A stretch of 64,000 nt of DNA from Prescottella defluvii. Lineage in GTDB: Bacteria > Actinomycetota > Actinomycetes > Mycobacteriales > Mycobacteriaceae. The notes below the pieces were generated by a model that saw only the letters and a program-made list of their open reading frames with translations, was not told the DNA's origin and searched no databases. A program made the translations under genes and the position numbers. The stretch spans positions 1,736,001 through 1,800,000 of the forward strand of contig CP121458.1 in the NCBI GenBank assembly GCA_029690005.1, written 5' to 3'. Below are positions 28,817-38,108 of this stretch, one piece after another; position 1 is the stretch's first letter, and each line of letters opens with the position of its first letter.

Positions 28817-29199
28817 GCAGTTCCTACCGGATCGGGGGCGCGGACGACTGTCACGGCCGAACACGCAGACGCTACCGGCGGGCTGGGCGGTGCGGCAATG
28901 GAGTCCGCGGCCATCGTCGGGATAGTCACAACGGGGGCTCCTGGGCTTGTCACCGGTGATGAAGTGTGAGCAATCGGGGATCGAAATCTGTGGTCAGCCG
29001 TTTGTTTCGGATCCGACGCCGCTGGTTGACAGTTGTCAATTATGTTGCGCAACAACACCTCTCGAGACGTCTGAACCTACGGTTACGTAGTCGCAGCTTG
29101 ACGAAAAGGCTTTCATTTGCGTCTATCCAGAGTTCGTAAGCGTGATGTACGTTCCTGTGCGATCGCTTCAAACCGGTTGCCCCCCAATGAGAGGACACC
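28817..29199. other. 383-bp intergenic region with two palindromes
   Basis: No gene is seen. It separates the exporter gene (minus) from a secreted-protein gene (plus). TTGACAGTTGTCAA (29026-29039) and the perfect TGTTGCGCAACA (29043-29054) lie side by side and look like regulator sites. The last 60 bases lead into the ribosome site GAGAGGA of the next gene. Confidence 0.55.
29026..29054. promoter_or_regulatory. paired palindromes, candidate operator
   Basis: Two adjacent dyads, TTGACA-GT-TGTCAA and TGTTGC-GCAACA, three bases apart, about 210 bases upstream of the exporter start and 145 upstream of the secreted-protein start. The first half is also a perfect -35 hexamer on both strands. Confidence 0.5.
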
Positions 29200-30394
29200 A
29201 TGAATTCCCGCGCGACTCGCTTCACCACACTTGCCGGTCTCGTGGCCGGCTTTGCGGCGGTTGGTCTTCCCGCCGCGCATGCCGCGCCCCCGGCCGTCAC
29301 GACCACATCCACCTTCCAGGTGACGTGCAATGCCGTCCCCAGTTCGTTCAGCGGACCGACGGCCGACGGCAAACCCGCTACCGTCTCGGTAACGGCGCCG
29401 CCTTCCGTGGCGCCGGGGAGACCTTCGACGTCGTGATCGACCCGGGCACGGTCCAGATCCCGAACAGCGTCAGCGGTGCCAACGTGCAGAAGATCTCCCG
29501 TGCCAAGATCGACCTGCCGATCCCTGCGAACGCGGAGTTCGTCGGTGCGGGGGTTGCGGATCCGGGCAACCTGACCGCCGGTGTACCGGCCTCGGTCATC
29601 CGGGTCGACGAGGCCGGAAATCCGTCCGCGACCGGGTCGTTGCTGCGACTGTCGGGCAACAACATCACGATCGGCAACGGGCCGTCGTCGTCGACAACGT
29701 CTCACGGTGGCCTGGCCGTCAACGCACAGTCCGGTGCGACCACCACCCTGGCGTTCCCGAAGATCCGGATGACGCTGAAGGCCGGCGCGTCCGGCACGAT
29801 CGAGCCGGTGGTCCGCACTGCCGGTGCGGCCGGGACCTTCGGAACCCCCGAGTCCTTCCTGACCTTCCTGCCCAGGTGAGCCATTGGCTCGCCGGCGCCA
29901 TCTGGGCGCCCACCTACTGCTCGCCGCGCGACACCCCCGAGAGCGGACTGAACTCCGGCGCGGGTCCGCTGGCCACCATCACCATCGCGGGCGATCCGGT
30001 GGATCCGGGAACCGGAACCGAGACCTCCGCGACGATCGCCGGTCCGGTGTCGGCGAACACCGGTGAGAAGGTGCCGTTCGCGGTCAACGTTGCTCCGGAA
30101 ACGGCCACCGGGACAGTGCAGTTCATGGTCGACGGCAAGGCGGTCGGCGATCCGCGTCCGGTGGTCCGTGGCATCGCGCGACTCGAGCTCACGTTCGGCA
30201 AGGCCGGCACCAAGCTCGTCACGGCGGTGTTCACCGACGCCGACGGCAAGCAGCACACCACCGCGTCGCATGTGCTCACGGTCGCCGGCGGCGACACCGG
30301 CCCCGTCGACCCGCAGCCCGAGAACCCCGGTGGCACCGGCAGCCTCGGCGGCCTCCTGCCCGGACTCGACCTCGGCTCGCTCGGCGGACGCTGA
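29200..30394 (+). CDS. secreted protein with bacterial Ig-like domain, copy 1 (two frame breaks)
   Basis: ATG 29200 begins a signal peptide (MNSRATRFTTLAGLVAGFAA, cleavage near AHA-AP). Bases are missing near 29415 (PSVAPG / ETFDVVIDPGTVQIPN) and near 29874 (SFLTFLP / VSHWLAGAIWAPTYCSP). Restored 398 aa: a ~230-residue beta-rich N-terminal domain with two cysteines, a Big_3-type Ig-like domain (GEKVPFAVNVAPETATGTVQ ... LTFGKAGTKLVTAVFTDADG), and a Pro/Gly-rich end with the tail GGLLPGLDLGSLGGR. It is followed 24 bases later by a paralogue. Probably an envelope-attached exported protein; function unknown. Confidence 0.8.
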
Positions 30395-30418
30395 CCAACT
30401 CTTCCGAAAGGCAACGCA

Positions 30419-31549
30419 ATGAAGATCTCCAACGTGGCGACCGTGTTCGCGGTCTCGGCGCTGACCGCCGGGGGTGTGCTCACGGTGGGCGCGCCCGCCG
30501 CCTCGGCCGACCCCGTCACGAAGACCGTCTCGTTCGAGCACAAGTGCCGCGTCAACGGGTTCACCGACTGGGACTTCTCGTTCAACGACAACCTCGAGGT
30601 CACCGCGCCCGACGCAGTCCGGCCCGGCGCGGAGTTCACCGTCCGCCTGCACCCCGGTGCGATGCGCACCTCCGACTCCGACACCGGCCGACTCAAGTAC
30701 GACTTCGCGGTTCCGAAGGGCGCCGAACTGCTCTCGTACGCACTCGTACCCGGAACGTCGAGCAACCTGATCGGTGAGGCGCCGACGCTGCTGCGGGTCG
30801 GTACCGACGGCAAGACGAACCCGGCGGGCGAGTACCTGCGGATCACCGGCACGAGCAACCTCACCATCTACGACGGTCCGAGCCCCAACGACAACAGGCC
30901 GAAGGAGGGCTTGCAGGTCAAGGCGAACACGGACTTCCGTTTCCCCGCAGTGGAACTGAGGCTGCGTGCCGGTGCCGAGAACACCCCGGTGACGACCGCG
31001 GTCCGCGCCGGTGCGGCCACCCCGGTCATCAAGATCAAGGACACCAGCATGAGCTTCGGCGAGTCGCGCTGGGTCAACGGCGCCGGTTACTGCGTCGCGA
31101 CGGGCGCCGGGCGGAGCGCGGTCTCGACCACCGAGGTGTTCTCGGTGAACCAGACACAGACCGCGGTCGAGGTCGCGCTCGAGGCCCTCACCGGTGACAA
31201 CGTGCGGATCGCCGCCGACGTCGCGCCGAACCCCGGCGAGGGCGTGGTGGAGTTCTACGACGGCACAGACCTCATCGGCAGCGCTCCTGTGAACGCCGAC
31301 GGGCACGCCGAGATGGTCTGGCCGTTCCGCGACCCGGGGGCGCACCCGATCACCGCGCGGTTCGTCGGCACCAAGCGGTTCGCGTCGTCGACCTCCGACG
31401 ACAAGACGGTGACTGTCACCGTCCCGGGTGTCGTCGTGGTCGAGCCCACCGATCCGACCGGACCGACCGACCAGACCGGACCGGGCGGGACGGGATCGCT
31501 GTCGAGCCTGCTGCCGGGGCTGACCACCGGTTCGCTCGGCGGCCGCTGA
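30419..31549 (+). CDS. secreted protein with bacterial Ig-like domain, copy 2
   Basis: Intact 376-aa paralogue of the previous gene. Signal peptide: NVATVFAVSALTAGGVLTVG, cleavage after ASA. N-terminal beta domain (residues ~35-230) with cysteines in EHKCRVNG and AGYCVATG; Ig-like domain from about residue 245 (NVRIAADVAPNPGEGVVEFY ... DPGAHPITARFVGTKRF); linker rich in Pro/Thr (EPTDPTGPTDQTGPGG); tail SSLLPGLTTGSLGGR, almost identical to that of copy 1. Strong ribosome site GAAAGG precedes ATG 30419. The pair looks like a tandem duplication. Confidence 0.85.
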   Translation: MKISNVATVFAVSALTAGGVLTVGAPAASADPVTKTVSFEHKCRVNGFTDWDFSFNDNLEVTAPDAVRPGAEFTVRLHPGAMRTSDSDTGRLKYDFAVPKGAELLSYALVPGTSSNLIGEAPTLLRVGTDGKTNPAGEYLRITGTSNLTIYDGPSPNDNRPKEGLQVKANTDFRFPAVELRLRAGAENTPVTTAVRAGAATPVIKIKDTSMSFGESRWVNGAGYCVATGAGRSAVSTTEVFSVNQTQTAVEVALEALTGDNVRIAADVAPNPGEGVVEFYDGTDLIGSAPVNADGHAEMVWPFRDPGAHPITARFVGTKRFASSTSDDKTVTVTVPGVVVVEPTDPTGPTDQTGPGGTGSLSSLLPGLTTGSLGGR

Positions 31550-31556
31550 CGCCGTC

Positions 31557-31593
31557 ACACCGCCGGACGGAGCGTATGCCCGTCCGGCGGTGT
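31557..31593. terminator. hairpin between convergent genes
   Basis: ACACCGCCGGACGG (31557-31570) and CCGTCCGGCGGTGT (31580-31593) form a perfect 14-bp stem with a nine-base loop. Confidence 0.85.
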
Positions 31594-31605
31594 CGTGCGG
31601 ACGCC

Positions 31606-32306
31606 TTACTCCGGCAGCCGCATCCGCAACGCGTCGAGCAGTTGCGGCGGGAGGGTCACTTCGGCGCCGTCGTCGGCGAGTTCCGGACGGGCCTTGATCT
31701 TCGCGAACTCGTCGTTGAGCCGCTCCATCTTCACGTCCAGCCGGTGCGCGGTTTCCGCGGCCTCGGTGAGCTCGGCCAGCAGTTCGGCCGGCACCTCCCG
31801 GTTGAACTTGTAGTAGATCTTGTGCTCGAGGCTGGCCCAGAAATCCATTGCGATGGTGCGGATCTGGAGCTCGATCGGCACCCGCTGCACCCGGTCACTC
31901 AGGTACACGGGCACCTCGACGATCAGGTGCAGACTCTTGTAGCCGTTCGGTTTCGGGTTCGCGATGTAGTCCTCGACCTCGCGAACCTCGATGTCCGGCT
32001 GGCTCGTGATCATCTCGGCGATGCGGTAGGTGTCGGAGATGAAGCTGCACGTGATCCGCACCCCGGCGATGTCGAGGATCTGCTCTCGGACGTCGTCGAG
32101 TGTGAGCGGACAGCCGATGCGGTGCGCCTTGCGGAGGATGCTCTCCGGCGACTTCAGCCGGGAGGCCACGTGCTCGATCGGGCTGTAGAGATTGATGTGC
32201 GTGAACTCGTCCTTGAGGATGTTCACCTTCGTCAGCAGCTGAGCGATTCCGAACCGGTACGACATCATGAAACGGGAGAAATCGGTTCGGAGCTGCTCGG
32301 GTCCAC
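31606..32306 (-). CDS. small RelA/SpoT-domain (p)ppGpp synthetase (frame break at start)
   Basis: Single-domain GTP pyrophosphokinase, about 233 aa, without the HD hydrolase, TGS or ACT domains of full-length Rel. Motifs: ILKDEFTHINLYSPIEHVAS, HRIGCPLTLDDVREQILDIA, GVRITCSFISDTYRIAEMI, and the synthetase signature NPKPNGYKSLHLIVEVPVYL and VPIELQIRTIAMDFWASLEH. The start is uncertain: the GTG at 32306 (VDPEQLRTDFSRFM) needs one C restored near 32301; an ATG at 32323 exists in another frame. Lies just after the CMD-family gene on the same strand, possibly one transcript. Confidence 0.87.
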
Positions 32307-32333
32307 GGACTCCAGTGTGCCATCGGTTCCTGA

Positions 32334-32915
32334 TCAGAAGTCGGATCGGATTCTCAGGGTCTCGATCGTGGTGGCCAGGCCGTCGTACTGCGTGACCAGC
32401 AGACAGAACTCCACCAGGCGACGTTCGTCGAGGTGCGCGGCCAGTGTCGACCACGTGGCGTCGTCGATGTCGTCGGTCCTGACCAGCTGGTCCGTCGCCG
32501 TCATCATGGCGCGGTGCCGTGGGCTCCAGTCGGGATGGTCGGGCCCGGTCAGCACTCGGTCGAGGATCTGCGCAGTCACGCCGGCGCGGCGGCCGAGGCG
32601 GACGTGGTGTTCCATCTCATACCGGCATTCCCGCAGGTGCGCGACGCGCAGGACGACCAGTTCGATTTCGAACCGGGACAGTTTGGTGCCCGGTAGCAGC
32701 ATCAGCACACCGGAGTAGTGCAGCCAGCCGCGGAACAGTCCACCGGTGCGGCCGAGGGTGCTGAACAGCTGCGCGTCCCTCGTGCGCGAACCGAGCGACA
32801 GCACCCGCCACGCAGCCCAGTTGATCGGACCGAGTTCCTTGAACCGTCCCGGCCTGATCCGCGGTGCGGTGCCGTTGCCGGTCTTCTCGTCGTGTGCGGT
32901 CAACTCGGACTCCAC
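32334..32915 (-). CDS. carboxymuconolactone decarboxylase (CMD)/AhpD-like family protein
   Basis: 193 aa all-helical protein. The AhpD/CMD core is around residues 80-140: LSRFEIELVVLRVAHLRECR then YEMEHHVRLGRRAGV, with E-x7-C-x3-E-x2-HH in place of the C-x2-C of true AhpD, so the peroxidase-type disulphide is absent. Related proteins include gamma-carboxymuconolactone decarboxylases and uncharacterised peroxidase-related proteins. Start at 32915 gives a short polar N terminus. No pathway partner is adjacent. Its stop is immediately before the small (p)ppGpp synthetase gene. Confidence 0.82.
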   Translation of the reverse strand: MESELTAHDEKTGNGTAPRIRPGRFKELGPINWAAWRVLSLGSRTRDAQLFSTLGRTGGLFRGWLHYSGVLMLLPGTKLSRFEIELVVLRVAHLRECRYEMEHHVRLGRRAGVTAQILDRVLTGPDHPDWSPRHRAMMTATDQLVRTDDIDDATWSTLAAHLDERRLVEFCLLVTQYDGLATTIETLRIRSDF

Positions 32916-33089
32916 CCATCCGTTCCGTTCCGGTCATCGAGACTGCCCCACCCTCGGCTACCGAGCGGTAGGAGGGACGCTAACATCGCCGGTCGGATCT
33001 GTCGGGGAAAGCGAGAGTCCGTGTAGCATTCCGACCTCTAGCAAGCGTTAGATTGGTTTCAGGCAGGTACGAGCAGGGGAGTCCCCAAG

Positions 33090-33835
33090 GTGGCATCGAC
33101 CCGGCGCGAAGAGATTCTGTTCCACGCCGCGAAGCTGTTCAGCGAAAAAGGGCGTCGCGGGGACCACCGTGCGGGACATCGCCGACGAGGTCGGCATCCT
33201 CTCCGGCAGCCTCTATCACTACTTCGGGTCCAAGGATGCGATCGTCTTCGAGATCGTGATCGCGTACGTCGACGACCTCAACGAGCGCTACGAGGCTGCG
33301 CTGGTTCCGGGGAATCCGGCCGCGAACGCCTCGACCGCATGGTCGCGGTCGCGTTCGACGCGGCAGTCGACCATCCCTTTGCGACCGAGATCTATCAGAA
33401 CGAGATTGCGCTCGGCGCCCAGTTCGGGACGGGCGGATCGAGAGGGCGGTGCGCCGCGCCAACGACTACTGGGCCGACGCGATCGACGGCGGCGTCGCAT
33501 CGGGCGAGTTCCGCGATGATCTCGATCCCCGGCAGTTCCATCGCATGCTCCGCGAGTCGGTGTGGTCCACCGTGCGCTTCAACCGCGCGACGCTCGCCGC
33601 CGACGCGGAACGCCTGCGCCACGACCTGATCGCGGTGTTCCTCGACGGCTGCGCGACCGGCGCGCGGGTGGCGTCGGCGCCGATCCCGGCGACGTCGCCG
33701 TCCGGATCTGGTCAGGCCGACGAAAGCGGCGATGCCGTCGACGTTTCGGAGATCGCCGAGCTGCGCCGTGACGTCCGCGAACTCAAGGAGGCGATCCGCG
33801 AACTGCGCTCGCTCCGCGTGGTCCGCGGCGGCTGA
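33090..33835 (+). CDS. TetR-family regulator (three frame breaks)
   Basis: Restored 248 aa starting at a GTG at 33090 (MASTRREEILFHAAKLFSEK). One extra G near 33151, one missing base near 33310 and another near 33433 split it. Reassembled it reads GVAGTTVRDIADEVGILSGS then LYHYFGSKDAIVFEI (classical TetR helix-turn-helix, of the KstR2/FadR-like subgroup), then ERLDRMVAVAFDAAVDHPFA, then RRANDYWADAIDGGVASGEF, and a C-terminal coiled-coil (ELRRDVRELKEAIRELRSLR). It precedes an acyl-CoA synthetase gene, with a 34-bp palindrome between them, so it probably represses that gene in response to an acyl-CoA. A weaker TAGCAAGCGTTAG dyad lies at 33039-33051 before its own start. Confidence 0.85.
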
Positions 33836-33902
33836 TCGGCGCGGCCGGCGGGCCCGGCGCCGGCGTTGACTTGGTGTGTGACCGGGGCACACCTGGCCCG
33901 GG

Positions 33903-33936
33903 CGTGGTCAATCGAGCAATTGCTTGATTGACCACG
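33903..33936. promoter_or_regulatory. 34-bp palindromic operator
   Basis: Left half CGTGGTCAATCGAGCAA (33903-33919) and right half TTGCTTGATTGACCACG (33920-33936) are exact complements at 16 of 17 positions. It ends about 73 bases before the acyl-CoA synthetase start. Most likely the site of the TetR protein encoded just upstream. Confidence 0.8.
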
Positions 33937-34009
33937 AGTCGGACGGTGCGAGACAGGAGTCGTTTGTGGGGATCGGAAGCGGCGCCGCGTCGGGGTACTC
34001 GACATCGCA

Positions 34010-35609
34010 GTGGGCGACTTCACTACCGCACCCGAGAAGTTCACCGACCTGAGCGTCAGCGAGATGGTGCGTCACTGGGCACTCACCACACCCGACCGGA
34101 CCGCGTTCGTCACCCCTGACGCGCGGGTCTCGTGGGCCGAGTACGACGCGGCCGCCGACCGGATCGCATCCGCACTGAACGCGCTGGGCGAGAGTGAGCC
34201 CGGCGCCGCCGCGCTGTACCTGCCGGACACGACGATCTTCCACGCCGCGCTGTGTGGCGCGTACCGGACGGGCCGCATCGCCGTCGGCATCGGATCCCGC
34301 TCGGGGGTGCGGGAAGTGGCGCATCTGATGAGCCGCGCCGGCGCCCGCACGCTGATCACCGCGCGGAACCTTCGCGGCGAGGACACCGCTGCGCTGGTCG
34401 CGGACCTGCGAGTCCGCGGCGACGGCCCCCGGTTCGCGCTCTACGTCGACGACCACGGATCGGTGACCGTCGAGGACGCGGACGGACGGCCGGTGCCCAT
34501 CACCGAACGCCGGTTCGACGCCACCAGCCCGCGCTTCGGCATCGGCGACGTGTCCATGCTCAATTCCACGTCGGGCACCACCGGCCTGCCCAAGCTGGTG
34601 ACCCAGACCGAGTACCGGTGGATCGCGTTCTCCGCGGTGGCCGTCCGGCCGGACGCATCACCGGCGACGACGTCTTCCTCGGCGCGGTGCCGGCCCCGTT
34701 CGGCTTCGGGCTGTGGACCGCGCACTTCCTGCCCGCGTTCCTCGGCGCCCCCACCGTGGTGCTCGAACGGTTCAGCGCCGACACCATGATCGACCTGCTC
34801 GAGCGTGAGCGGGTGACCGTACTGAACTGCGTCAGTACACAGTTCAAGATGCTGCTGCGGTCCGAGCGGGCCCGCACAGCAGACCTGACCGCCCTGCGCG
34901 CCATGTTCACCGGCGGCGAGGCGGTGCCGTACTCGGAGGCGCTCGAGTTCGAACAGCGCACCGGCGCTGCGGTGCTGCAGTTCTACGGCTCCAACGAGAC
35001 CGGCGCGGTGAGTGTCACCACCGTCGACGACGATCCGGCACCCGACTGCGGACGTGCGGTCACCTCCTCGAGGACATGCGTGTCCGGGTGTTCGACGACG
35101 CGGGCGTCGAGGTGGTCTGCGACGAACGCCGCGGCCAGCCCGGCGTCAAGGGACCGCTCATGTGCCACGGCTACTGGGACGATGCGGCTGCGAACGCCGA
35201 GCTGTACACCGACGACGGCTGGATGCTGCTGGGCGACATCGTCGAGATCGACGCCGACGGACGCGTCCGCGTCGTGGGGCGCAAGGCGGACATCATCATT
35301 CGCGGCGGTAAGAACATCTCGGCCGTCGAGGTCGAGGAGTTGGTCCGCGCGCACCCGGCGGTCGCGCTGGTCGCAGTGGTCGGCGTCCACGACGAACTGT
35401 TCGGCGAGAAGGTGTGTGCCGTGGTCGTGGCGACCGACGGCGCCGAGCTCACCGCGCCCGACCTGTCGGCGTGGCTCACCGCGCAGGGCGTCACCCGCGA
35501 GTACATCCCGGAGCACGTCCTCACCGTCGACGAGCTCCCCTTGGCGCCGGGCGGGAAGGTCGCCAAGGGAGCGGTCAAGCTGCTCGCCGAGGAACACCTC
35601 AGCCTATGA
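34010..35609 (+). CDS. AMP-binding acyl-CoA synthetase/ligase (two frame breaks)
   Basis: ANL-superfamily adenylating enzyme, 533 aa restored, start GTG 34010 (MGDFTTAPEKFTDLSVSEMV). Core motifs: P-loop MLNSTSGTTGLPKLV, A4/A5 FYGSNETGAVSV, A7 DGWMLLGDIVEIDADGRVRV, A8 GRKADIIIRGGKNISAVEVE and the A10 lysine in LAPGGKVAKGAVK. One base is missing near 34650 (between SAVAVRP and GRITGDDVFLGAVPAPFGFG) and one near 35066 (GRAVT / LEDMRVRVFDDAGVE). The acid activated (fatty or aryl) cannot be told. Probably regulated by the upstream TetR and followed by a patatin-like lipase. Confidence 0.87.
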
Positions 35610-35663
35610 CGGCCCTGGCGATCCACCACGGATGCATAGGATTCAGACAGTAATATTGCTGGC

Positions 35664-36512
35664 ATGCAACAGTTTCCGGTTCGTTCTGTCGTACTCGGTG
35701 CCGGCGGTCTCGTCGGCACTGCCTGGACGGCGGGCCTCGCCACCGGTTTACGGCGTCTCGGGATCGATCTTGCGGAAGCCGATCAGATCGTCGGAACATC
35801 GGCAGGCGCGATCGCGGGCGCTGTACTCGCGACCGGGCGGGATCCGGCCGCGTTGGCAGAGACACCCCGCCCGGCTGCTACCGACGTGCAGCTGCCACCG
35901 CCCGAGCCCCGCTTGATCGGCAGAGTCTTCGCGGTACTGGGGAACAAGGAGCTGGAACCGGACGTCGCGCGACAACGTGTCGGGCAGATCGCGCTCGAGA
36001 TGAGCGCGGAGCACGAGTCGGTGCATGTCGCGCGGATGCGGAGGCTGATCGGATCACAGCACTGGCCGGACACCGCTTTGCTGGTTGTGGCCGTCGATGC
36101 TCTATCGGGAAAGCGCGAAGTCTTCGACCAGCATGGAGGGGTGCCGCTGGCCGACGCCGTCGTCGCCAGCCGCGCCATGCCGGGCTTCTACCCGCCGATG
36201 ACCATCGAGGGTCGTCGTTTCATGGACGGCGGTATGCACTCGTCGACCAATGCGGATTTGGCAGCGGGGGCGCGGCTTCTGGTTGCCGTTCACCCTCTCG
36301 CGCACCTCTTTCCGGCAGAACTCGAGTCCGAACTCCGGGTGGCGCAACCGGGAACATCGATTCTGATTTCCCCCGACGAACTGTCCATCGGGGCGTTCGG
36401 CGGTGATCCGCACAGCCGCGCGAACTGGACGCCGGCCTTCGAGGCAGGCGAGCGGCAGGCGCGGGCCGAAGCCGACCGCCTCGAACAGGTCTGGGCGGAC
36501 GCGGCCCACTGA
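35664..36512 (+). CDS. patatin-like phospholipase
   Basis: 282 aa patatin-fold acyl hydrolase with a Ser-Asp dyad. Oxyanion loop LGAGGLVGTAWTAGLATGL is at residues 11-29, nucleophile GTSAGAIAGAVL near residue 45, and the catalytic Asp in RRFMDGGMHSSTNADLA near residue 190. No signal peptide or membrane helix: a cytosolic or peripheral lipase/thioesterase. ATG 35664 lies 54 bases after the acyl-CoA synthetase, so the two may act together, releasing and re-activating acyl chains. Its stop is 11 bases from the end of ramB. Confidence 0.92.
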   Translation: MQQFPVRSVVLGAGGLVGTAWTAGLATGLRRLGIDLAEADQIVGTSAGAIAGAVLATGRDPAALAETPRPAATDVQLPPPEPRLIGRVFAVLGNKELEPDVARQRVGQIALEMSAEHESVHVARMRRLIGSQHWPDTALLVVAVDALSGKREVFDQHGGVPLADAVVASRAMPGFYPPMTIEGRRFMDGGMHSSTNADLAAGARLLVAVHPLAHLFPAELESELRVAQPGTSILISPDELSIGAFGGDPHSRANWTPAFEAGERQARAEADRLEQVWADAAH

Positions 36513-36523
36513 ACAGTTGACGC

Positions 36524-37933
36524 TCAACGAATCGTGTAGGGCGACACCGAACTGCGGTGCTCGCTGATGTCGAGTTCCTTGCCGAGGGGCGGGAACGCGC
36601 GCTGCGGACAGTTCATCCGCTCGCACACGCGGCAGCCGGCGCCGATCGGGGTGGCGGTGCTGCCACCGAGATCCAGACCGTCCGCATACACGACGCGAGG
36701 CGCATGCCGCAGTTCGCAACCGAGGCCGATCGCGAATGTCTTGCCCGGCTGGCCGTAGCGCTGCGCGCGCCGCTCCACGGTCCGCGCGACCCACAGGTAG
36801 TTGCGGCCGTCGGGCATCTGCGCGATCTGGGTCATGATCTTGCCCGGGTACGCGAACGTCTCGTACACGTTCCACAGCGGGCACGTGCCGCCACTCGACG
36901 AGAAGTGGAACCCGGTGGCGGACTGGCGCTTCGACATGTTGCCCGCGCGGTCCACGCGGACGAACGACCACGGCACCCCGCGCTGCTTCGGGCGCTGCAG
37001 CGTCGACAGACGGTGACAGATCGTCTCGTAGCTGATGGCGTAGAACGCGGACAGCCGCTCGATGTCGTAGCGGAAGTCCTCCGCGATCTCGTGGAACTGG
37101 CCGTAGGGCAGCACCGTCGCGGCGGCGAAGTAGTTGGCGAGTCCGAGCATCGCGAGCGAGCGGGCCTCGTCGGACGTGAAGTTGCCCTCGTCCACCAGCT
37201 TGCGCAGCAGGTCGCCGCACTCGAGATAGGCGAGTTCGGTGGCGAACTTGAACACCTGCTGGCCACCGGACAGCGCCGGCGAGATCTCCAGCACCCGGGT
37301 CTCGGGGTCGTACCGGTGCAGCACGTTCTCGCCCAGGTCGATGCGGCGCACGATCTGCACGTCGTGCAGGTTCTCCAGCCGTCGCGCGATCCCGTCCGCG
37401 ATGTCGCCGCGGTGGAACCGCAGCCGCGCGGTGAGTTCCTCGGCCGCGGTGTCGAGATCGTGAATGTAGTTCTGTCGCTGGTAGAAGTAGTCGCGAACCT
37501 CCTCGTGCGGCATCGTGATCGACCCGCTGCCGCTGCCGTCGCTGTACCGGTCCTCGGTGGCCGCGGCCAGCTGCGCGGAGGTGTTGCGGTAGCGACGGTG
37601 CATGTTGACCATCGCCTTCGCCAGACCCGGATGCGACGACACCATCTCCGCGATCTCCTGCGCGTCGGCGTCGATGCCCATGTCCTTGTCGAGCGCGACC
37701 TCGCGCAGCTCGGCGATCAACCGGGTGTCGTCCTGCGACGAGAAGAACGTGGTGTCGACCCCGAACACCTCGCTGATCCGCAGCAGCACCGGCACCGTCA
37801 GCGGGCGCACGTCGTGCTCGATCTGGTTGAGGTAGCTGGCGGAGATCTCCAGCGTCTTCGCCAGGGCCGCCTGGCTCAGGCCGCGCTCCGTCCGCAGCTG
37901 TCGCAGCCGGGCGCCGACGAAGGTCTTGGACAT
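36524..37933 (-). CDS. ramB: RamB-type regulator of acetate/glyoxylate metabolism
   Basis: 469 aa, start ATG 37933 (MSKTFVGARLRQLRTERGLS). N-terminal XRE helix-turn-helix (residues ~8-62, SQAALAKTLEISASYLNQIE), then an ImmA/IrrE-like (DUF955) domain and a C-terminal DUF2083 domain with cysteines (GGTCPLWNVYETFAYPGKI; GAGCRVCERMNCPQRAFPPL). Homologue of Rv0465c and of C. glutamicum RamB, which represses aceA, aceB and other acetate genes. Located 2.4 kb upstream of aceA. An inverted repeat TGCTAAC-N15-GTTAGCA lies just upstream of its start and resembles the one before the XRE gene at 53287. Confidence 0.95.
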   Translation of the reverse strand: MSKTFVGARLRQLRTERGLSQAALAKTLEISASYLNQIEHDVRPLTVPVLLRISEVFGVDTTFFSSQDDTRLIAELREVALDKDMGIDADAQEIAEMVSSHPGLAKAMVNMHRRYRNTSAQLAAATEDRYSDGSGSGSITMPHEEVRDYFYQRQNYIHDLDTAAEELTARLRFHRGDIADGIARRLENLHDVQIVRRIDLGENVLHRYDPETRVLEISPALSGGQQVFKFATELAYLECGDLLRKLVDEGNFTSDEARSLAMLGLANYFAAATVLPYGQFHEIAEDFRYDIERLSAFYAISYETICHRLSTLQRPKQRGVPWSFVRVDRAGNMSKRQSATGFHFSSSGGTCPLWNVYETFAYPGKIMTQIAQMPDGRNYLWVARTVERRAQRYGQPGKTFAIGLGCELRHAPRVVYADGLDLGGSTATPIGAGCRVCERMNCPQRAFPPLGKELDISEHRSSVSPYTIR

Positions 37934-37954
37934 GAAGTCAGCGTACGAGCGTCC

Positions 37955-37983
37955 TGCTAACCGTGCAAAGGATCTCGTTAGCA
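37955..37983. promoter_or_regulatory. inverted repeat upstream of ramB
   Basis: TGCTAAC (37955-37961), 15-base spacer, GTTAGCA (37977-37983), 21 bases before the ramB start. Candidate autoregulatory operator; same arms occur at 53213-53244. Confidence 0.65.
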
Positions 37984-38108
37984 CTCGGCGTGAAAACGCG
38001 CCGACTCTGTACATCCGAACTTGTCGGTACCTTTACGCATACTGCGATGCTGACCACCGGTCGGCGGCGTTCGCGCAGAACGTCCTTCACGCACCAGTTG
38101 GAGTTCGC

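Noticed and set aside
28795..29058. 87-codon minus-strand frame ahead of the exporter gene
   Set aside because: It overlaps the exporter start, has low-complexity Pro/Ala/Ser composition and no ribosome site.
31606..32454. Longer 282-aa start for the small (p)ppGpp synthetase
   Set aside because: The extra N terminus overlaps the preceding CMD gene and is arginine/proline-rich shadow sequence.
33090..35609. Decaying pseudogene cluster (TetR and acyl-CoA synthetase)
   Set aside because: Five frame breaks are present, but motifs and codon pattern are intact and the same kind of break hits essential genes throughout the window.
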